DNA of 64,000 nucleotides from Terripilifer sp031921685 (GTDB lineage: Bacteria; Pseudomonadota; Alphaproteobacteria; Rhizobiales; Beijerinckiaceae): assembly GCF_031921685.1 (NCBI RefSeq), contig NZ_JAPDHU010000002.1:806001-870000 (forward strand), read 5' to 3'. The position numbers and the translations under genes are program-made. The first letter of the stretch is position 1, and every line of letters begins with the position of its first letter. The notes beneath the pieces were generated by a model. The model searched no databases and had not been told where the DNA came from. It saw nothing but the letters and a program-made list of their open reading frames with translations. Positions 61,066 to 64,000 of the stretch are shown here, one piece after another.

Positions 61066-61305
61066 ATGAACAGACGCCAATTGATTGCAGCCGTATTCGC
61101 ATCAGCAGCCGTGAGTGTGACGGGCGTGCGTGCGATGGCATCTGAACGCATCGAAGATCTCCCTGCGGAAGGCGCCATCGAAGCGAAAAAGTGGGGTTGG
61201 GGACCACCGGGCCATGCACGTGGTTGGGGACGCGGCAATAGCGGTTGGGCGGCAACACGTGGTCGCAAACGCGGCTGGTATAAACATCGCGGGCGCGGTT
61301 GGTAA
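61066..61305 (+). CDS. Small exported Trp/Gly/Arg-rich protein
   Basis: A 79-residue precursor with a signal peptide (MNRRQLIAAVFASAAVSVTG to AMA). The mature part ends in a cationic, aromatic tail with seven tryptophans (KWGWGPPGHARGWGRG, then GWAATRGRKRGW). The composition suggests membrane or nucleic-acid contact, or an antimicrobial-like peptide, but no family is recognised. The ATG follows GGGAGG and lies 42 bases after the KGG gene. A terminator follows. Confidence 0.65.
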   Translation: MNRRQLIAAVFASAAVSVTGVRAMASERIEDLPAEGAIEAKKWGWGPPGHARGWGRGNSGWAATRGRKRGWYKHRGRGW

Positions 61306-61333
61306 AACGCTCGCTTTGATGACGATAAACGAC

Positions 61334-61361
61334 ACTGCGCGACATTGTTCGCGCAGTTTTT
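61334..61361 (+). terminator. Rho-independent terminator
   Basis: ACTGCGCG and CGCGCAGT form a perfect 8-bp stem with an 8-base loop, followed by TTTT. It lies 28 bases after the Trp-rich gene and would end the KGG/Trp-rich transcript. Confidence 0.85.
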
Positions 61362-61567
61362 GTTCGATGCGGCCGTCGCATCAAGATAAATCGCCCCGCA
61401 ATTGGGACGCGATTTTCTCCGAGCAGCCATGCATCTCAGATTTCGTCATAGAATCTTCGCATTGTGCCGCAGGGTGATTCTAAAAATATCGTAATGTGAA
61501 TATTCAGAATTTGTTCACGTTCAAAGCGCCATGAAGAGCACGTTCGACAACCCAAGGAGATTCAAAA

Positions 61568-61831
61568 ATGAAATTTCATGCACTCACTTTGGCAGCTTCG
61601 GTTCTGGGCGCTGTGACCTTGGGCGCCATTGGCTCGGCAAGCGCGATGCCTGTGTCGCAGATGCCGGCCGCGGCGGCTCAGATCAATATCGATCACGTGC
61701 AATATCGCCCCGGCCATCCGCACTATCGCCATGCGCGCCCGGTACGTCGTCCGGTTTGCCGCATCAATACGATCCGCACGCGTGGCCCGTTCGGCCGTGT
61801 GGTCGTCAAGCAAGTGCGCGTCTGCCGCTAA
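61568..61831 (+). CDS. Small exported cationic protein
   Basis: An 87-residue precursor with a signal peptide (MKFHALTLAASVLGAVTLGA to ASA). The mature part is rich in Arg, His and Pro (RPGHPHYRHARPVRRPV) and ends with two cysteines (RPVCRINTI and VRVCR), which could form a disulfide. Similar small rhizobial secreted proteins are uncharacterised. The ATG at 61568 follows AAGGAG. A strong terminator follows. Confidence 0.7.
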   Translation: MKFHALTLAASVLGAVTLGAIGSASAMPVSQMPAAAAQINIDHVQYRPGHPHYRHARPVRRPVCRINTIRTRGPFGRVVVKQVRVCR

Positions 61832-61849
61832 TCTATTTGCAAAGCGAAG

Positions 61850-61875
61850 CGCCGCGGATTTTTCCGCGGCGTTTT
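61850..61875. terminator. Terminator between convergent genes
   Basis: CGCCGCGG and CCGCGGCG form a perfect 8-bp stem with loop ATTTTT and a TTTT tail, just after the cationic-protein gene. On the minus strand it also lies at the end of the FAD monooxygenase gene. Confidence 0.88.
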
Positions 61876-63020
61876 CATGTGCCCGCGAACATGCGCGCAT
61901 AAAACGAGTCGACGTCCGCCTGGCCCTGCGTCTGCAAACGTCTGTTGCGCGCATCGACATCGTCGGGCAATTCCTTGCCGCCGGCATCGCCCACCTGCCG
62001 CGAGACTTTGCGGACAAAGCTGCATCGCTCGTGCCGCAAGGCACCGAAAGCGGTGAAGGTCGCGGCGAGATCTGTTGATGCCGCGATCTGCGGCGCCAGC
62101 AGGATCGAATCTTCCAGCGCCATGGCGCCGCCTTGTCCCATATAGGGCGTGCAGGCATGAGCGCCGTCGCCGATGATCAGAACCCGGCCTTTACTCCAGG
62201 GCAGGGGCAGCGCCATCTCCTCCACCGCTGTATAGAGCACACCTTCGGGGGACGTCAGTTCGTCGAGCAGAGCGGCGGCCGGGCCTTTGAACTCGGCGAG
62301 CTTCTCGCGCATGATTTCATGCATCCGCGACGTATCGTAAAGCGGCTTCGACGGTTCATTGGTGGTGGCGAAAATATAAAGCTGATCGTCGCTGATGGGC
62401 ATGATGCCGAGGCGTTTGCCGACGCCCATCATCATGATCTTGACGTCGATCTCCTTCGGCTTCTTGTGCACGCTGCGCCAGGTGCCAAAGCCGGTGAACT
62501 CCGGCGTCATCTTGCCAAACAGCCGTTCGCGGATCGACGAGCGAATGCCGTCGGCGCCGATGAGTCCGTCGCAAGCGATCTCGCTGCCATCGGAGAGCCG
62601 CACGATGACCTGAGCGCCTTGATCATCAAAGCTCTCGACGGTCAGGCCGAGTTTGATGTCGACGCCCAGGCGTTGCACCTCGTCCGCGAGCGCACGGTGC
62701 AAATCCGAACGCTTGATGCCAACAATCGGCGGCACGCGCGCGGGATCGCGTGACGGATAATGCGTTTCGGTGATGAAACTACCGTCCGCCGTCAGATAGA
62801 CATTACGGCCGTCGCTCGCCCAGCCGCGCTCCAAAACCGCATCAAGCACGCCCAGGGTACGGACCGATTCCAATCCATTGGCGTAGAGAAAAATGCCGGA
62901 ACTCGACGGCGTCCAATGCGGGTCTTTCTCCACCAGAACCACGTCGACCGACTGGCGCTTGAGCGCAATGGCAAGAGAAGCGCCAGCAATGCCGCCGCCG
63001 ACAATGACGATTTTCGTCAT
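61875..63020 (-). CDS. FAD-dependent monooxygenase (group A)
   Basis: A 381-residue flavoprotein with FAD motif VGGGIAGASLAIAL near 7-20, the DG motif GLIGADGIRSSIRE near 158, and the second FAD motif IIGDGAHACTPYMGQGGAMA near 283-302. It hydroxylates aromatic or related compounds with NAD(P)H and oxygen, like salicylate or 6-hydroxynicotinate hydroxylases. No ring-cleavage or ligase gene is next to it. A 24-base perfect dyad lies 20 bases upstream, so a TetR-like regulator outside the window probably controls it. Confidence 0.87.
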   Translation of the reverse strand: MTKIVIVGGGIAGASLAIALKRQSVDVVLVEKDPHWTPSSSGIFLYANGLESVRTLGVLDAVLERGWASDGRNVYLTADGSFITETHYPSRDPARVPPIVGIKRSDLHRALADEVQRLGVDIKLGLTVESFDDQGAQVIVRLSDGSEIACDGLIGADGIRSSIRERLFGKMTPEFTGFGTWRSVHKKPKEIDVKIMMMGVGKRLGIMPISDDQLYIFATTNEPSKPLYDTSRMHEIMREKLAEFKGPAAALLDELTSPEGVLYTAVEEMALPLPWSKGRVLIIGDGAHACTPYMGQGGAMALEDSILLAPQIAASTDLAATFTAFGALRHERCSFVRKVSRQVGDAGGKELPDDVDARNRRLQTQGQADVDSFYARMFAGT

Positions 63021-63039
63021 GAAGCGTTTTACCTTTGAA

Positions 63040-63063
63040 ACATCATACGGATACGTATGATGT
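63040..63063. promoter_or_regulatory. 24-base perfect dyad, candidate operator
   Basis: Arms ACATCATACG and CGTATGATGT flank GATA, giving ten perfect base pairs. The ATACG-N4-CGTAT core is like operators of TetR-type regulators. It lies 20 bases before the monooxygenase start, where binding would block the promoter or ribosome access. Confidence 0.7.
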
Positions 63064-63125
63064 TATGCCAGCCCACGTAGCAAGGCAAAGCGCGCACAGG
63101 TATCGTTTGATTAGTCAAACGCGAT

Positions 63126-63821
63126 CTACACGCCGAGATAGCGCGCCTTGATCTCGCTGTCGGTGGCGAGCTCCGCCGGCAGACAGTGGTGAACAACCTG
63201 GCCTTTGGCGACGATGTAAACGCGGTCGGCATATTTCAGTACGAAGGCCAGTTGCTGTTCGACGAGAAGCACAGCCGTGCCGCTGTCCTTCAAGGCGCCG
63301 ACGAGGCGACCCAGTTCGCGCACCATCAGCGGCGCTAGCCCCTCGGTCGGTTCATCCATCAGCAACAGAGTCGGATTGGCGACGAGCGCGCGCCCGGCCG
63401 CCAGCATCTGCTGTTCGCCGCCGCTCAGTTTGGCACCGGATTGATCGAGCCTTTGACCGAGATTGGGAAAAAGTTCGATCATCTTGGCGAATGTCCAGGG
63501 GCTTGCTGCCCGTTCGCGCGCCGTCACCTGAAGATGTTCGCGCACCGAGAGAGAGGGGAAGACGCGCCGGCCCTGCGGCACATATCCCAGTCCCAGCCGC
63601 GCGATGCGATGCGGCGCCAGCCGCGTGATATCCGTGCCGTCGAACACGATACGGCCACTGCGTGGCGGCGTGAGCCCCATGATAGAGCGCATCAAAGTCG
63701 TCTTGCCGACGCCATTGCGGCCGAGGATGCCGACGATTTCGCCGGGCTTCACCTCCAGCGACAGGTCTTGCAGTATCTGGCTCGAGCCGTAGTTGGTGTA
63801 GATGTTCTCAACTTGGAGCAT
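63126..63821 (-). CDS. livF: branched-chain amino acid-type ABC transporter ATP-binding protein LivF
   Basis: A 231-residue ABC ATPase. Walker A is GRNGVGKTT at 34-42, the signature is LSGGEQQMLAAGRAL near 132, Walker B is LLLMDEPTEGLAP near 154, and the short start MLQVENIYTNYGSSQILQDL is typical of LivF. It works with LivG, two permeases and a binding protein to import branched-chain amino acids or, as often with catabolic genes, aromatic or other carboxylates. It starts three bases after livG. Confidence 0.92.
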   Translation of the reverse strand: MLQVENIYTNYGSSQILQDLSLEVKPGEIVGILGRNGVGKTTLMRSIMGLTPPRSGRIVFDGTDITRLAPHRIARLGLGYVPQGRRVFPSLSVREHLQVTARERAASPWTFAKMIELFPNLGQRLDQSGAKLSGGEQQMLAAGRALVANPTLLLMDEPTEGLAPLMVRELGRLVGALKDSGTAVLLVEQQLAFVLKYADRVYIVAKGQVVHHCLPAELATDSEIKARYLGV

Positions 63822-63824
63822 GGC

Positions 63825-64000
63825 TCACTCCACGCCCAGATAGATGTCGCTGACCTGCTTGTTGCCGCGAATGGCTGCCTCGTCGCCCTCGGCGATGATC
63901 CGGCCTTGATGCATAACAGCGATACGATCGGCGATTTCGAAGGCGACATCCATGTCGTGCTCGATCATCAGAATGGTCATATCGCGCGGCAAGGCGCGCA
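63825..64000 (-). CDS. livG: ABC transporter ATP-binding protein LivG, C-terminal fragment
   Basis: Only the last ~58 codons lie in the window, and the gene runs off the right edge. The piece reads TILMIEHDMDVAFEIADRI, with the H-loop His, then VMHQGRIIAEGDEAAIRGN and the LivG-typical end VSDIYLGVE. Together with livF it is the 3' part of a liv-type operon on the minus strand. Confidence 0.9.
   Translation of the reverse strand, partial: RALPRDMTILMIEHDMDVAFEIADRIAVMHQGRIIAEGDEAAIRGNKQVSDIYLGVE

Overview
The window is GC-rich, densely coded DNA from the chromosome of an alphaproteobacterium, most likely Hyphomicrobiales (Rhizobiales), Xanthobacteraceae- or Bradyrhizobiaceae-like. That placement rests on gene content read from the sequence: an Aap-type general amino-acid ABC transporter, a pyruvate dehydrogenase operon whose E1-beta subunit carries its own lipoyl domain, a MucR-like protein, an orphan Flp pilin, TamA/TamB, several Bug/TctC periplasmic receptors and a TRAP transporter. 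There is no rRNA here to fix the species. One tRNA is present (tRNA-Val, CAC). I saw no CRISPR array, insertion sequence, prophage or complete mobile element.

Layout. 1-3.4 kb: end of a 2-hydroxycarboxylate transporter, then an alpha/beta hydrolase, a luciferase-like monooxygenase and an esterase. 3.5-8.5 kb: molybdenum-cofactor and sulfur/Fe-S genes on both strands (apbC-mobA; mobB, tusA-like, DUF971), interrupted by a duplicated 5' piece of mobB coupled to an AT-rich membrane-protein gene. 8.4-14.2 kb: a cystathionine-lyase-like enzyme divergent from aapJQMP. 14.2-17.4 kb: Flp pilin, a PEP-mutase-family lyase with an MFS transporter, and an FtsB-like protein. 17.6-26.1 kb: pdhA-pdhB-pdhC-lpdA, a stand-alone membrane anchor resembling that of CyaC-type cyclases, TauE/SafE, GlsB and lipA. 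26.2-30 kb: a TRAP transporter with an unusually long DctM. 30.2-42.2 kb: an accessory catabolic region with an extradiol dioxygenase, an aryl-CoA/AMP ligase, a TetR regulator, a salicyloyl-CoA-hydroxylase-like monooxygenase, MarR plus an anchored cupin, and FMO plus cupin plus AraC. It also holds a deletion scar that joins a truncated amidohydrolase to a truncated TctC gene. 42.2-49.6 kb: housekeeping genes panD, dgkA, DAHP synthase, gor, rpiA and gph. 49.7-54.1 kb: tRNA-Val, a finger-less MucR-like protein and a GntR/TctC/hydrolase/amidohydrolase locus. 54.4-60.3 kb: tamA-tamB. 60.7-61.8 kb: three small stress or secreted-protein genes. 61.9-64 kb: a FAD monooxygenase and the end of a liv ABC operon.

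The most interesting structure is regulatory. In the catabolic region a TCAACAC-containing motif lies both between the TetR gene and the divergent ligase operon and, 3.2 kb away, just upstream of the monooxygenase. This suggests one regulon for CoA-activated aromatic hydroxylation. MarR/cupin and GntR/TctC each have a pair of dyads spaced about two helical turns apart. The deletion scar suggests the ligase operon is decaying at its 3' end. No tools were used: family assignments come from recognising motifs, and alignments were done by eye.
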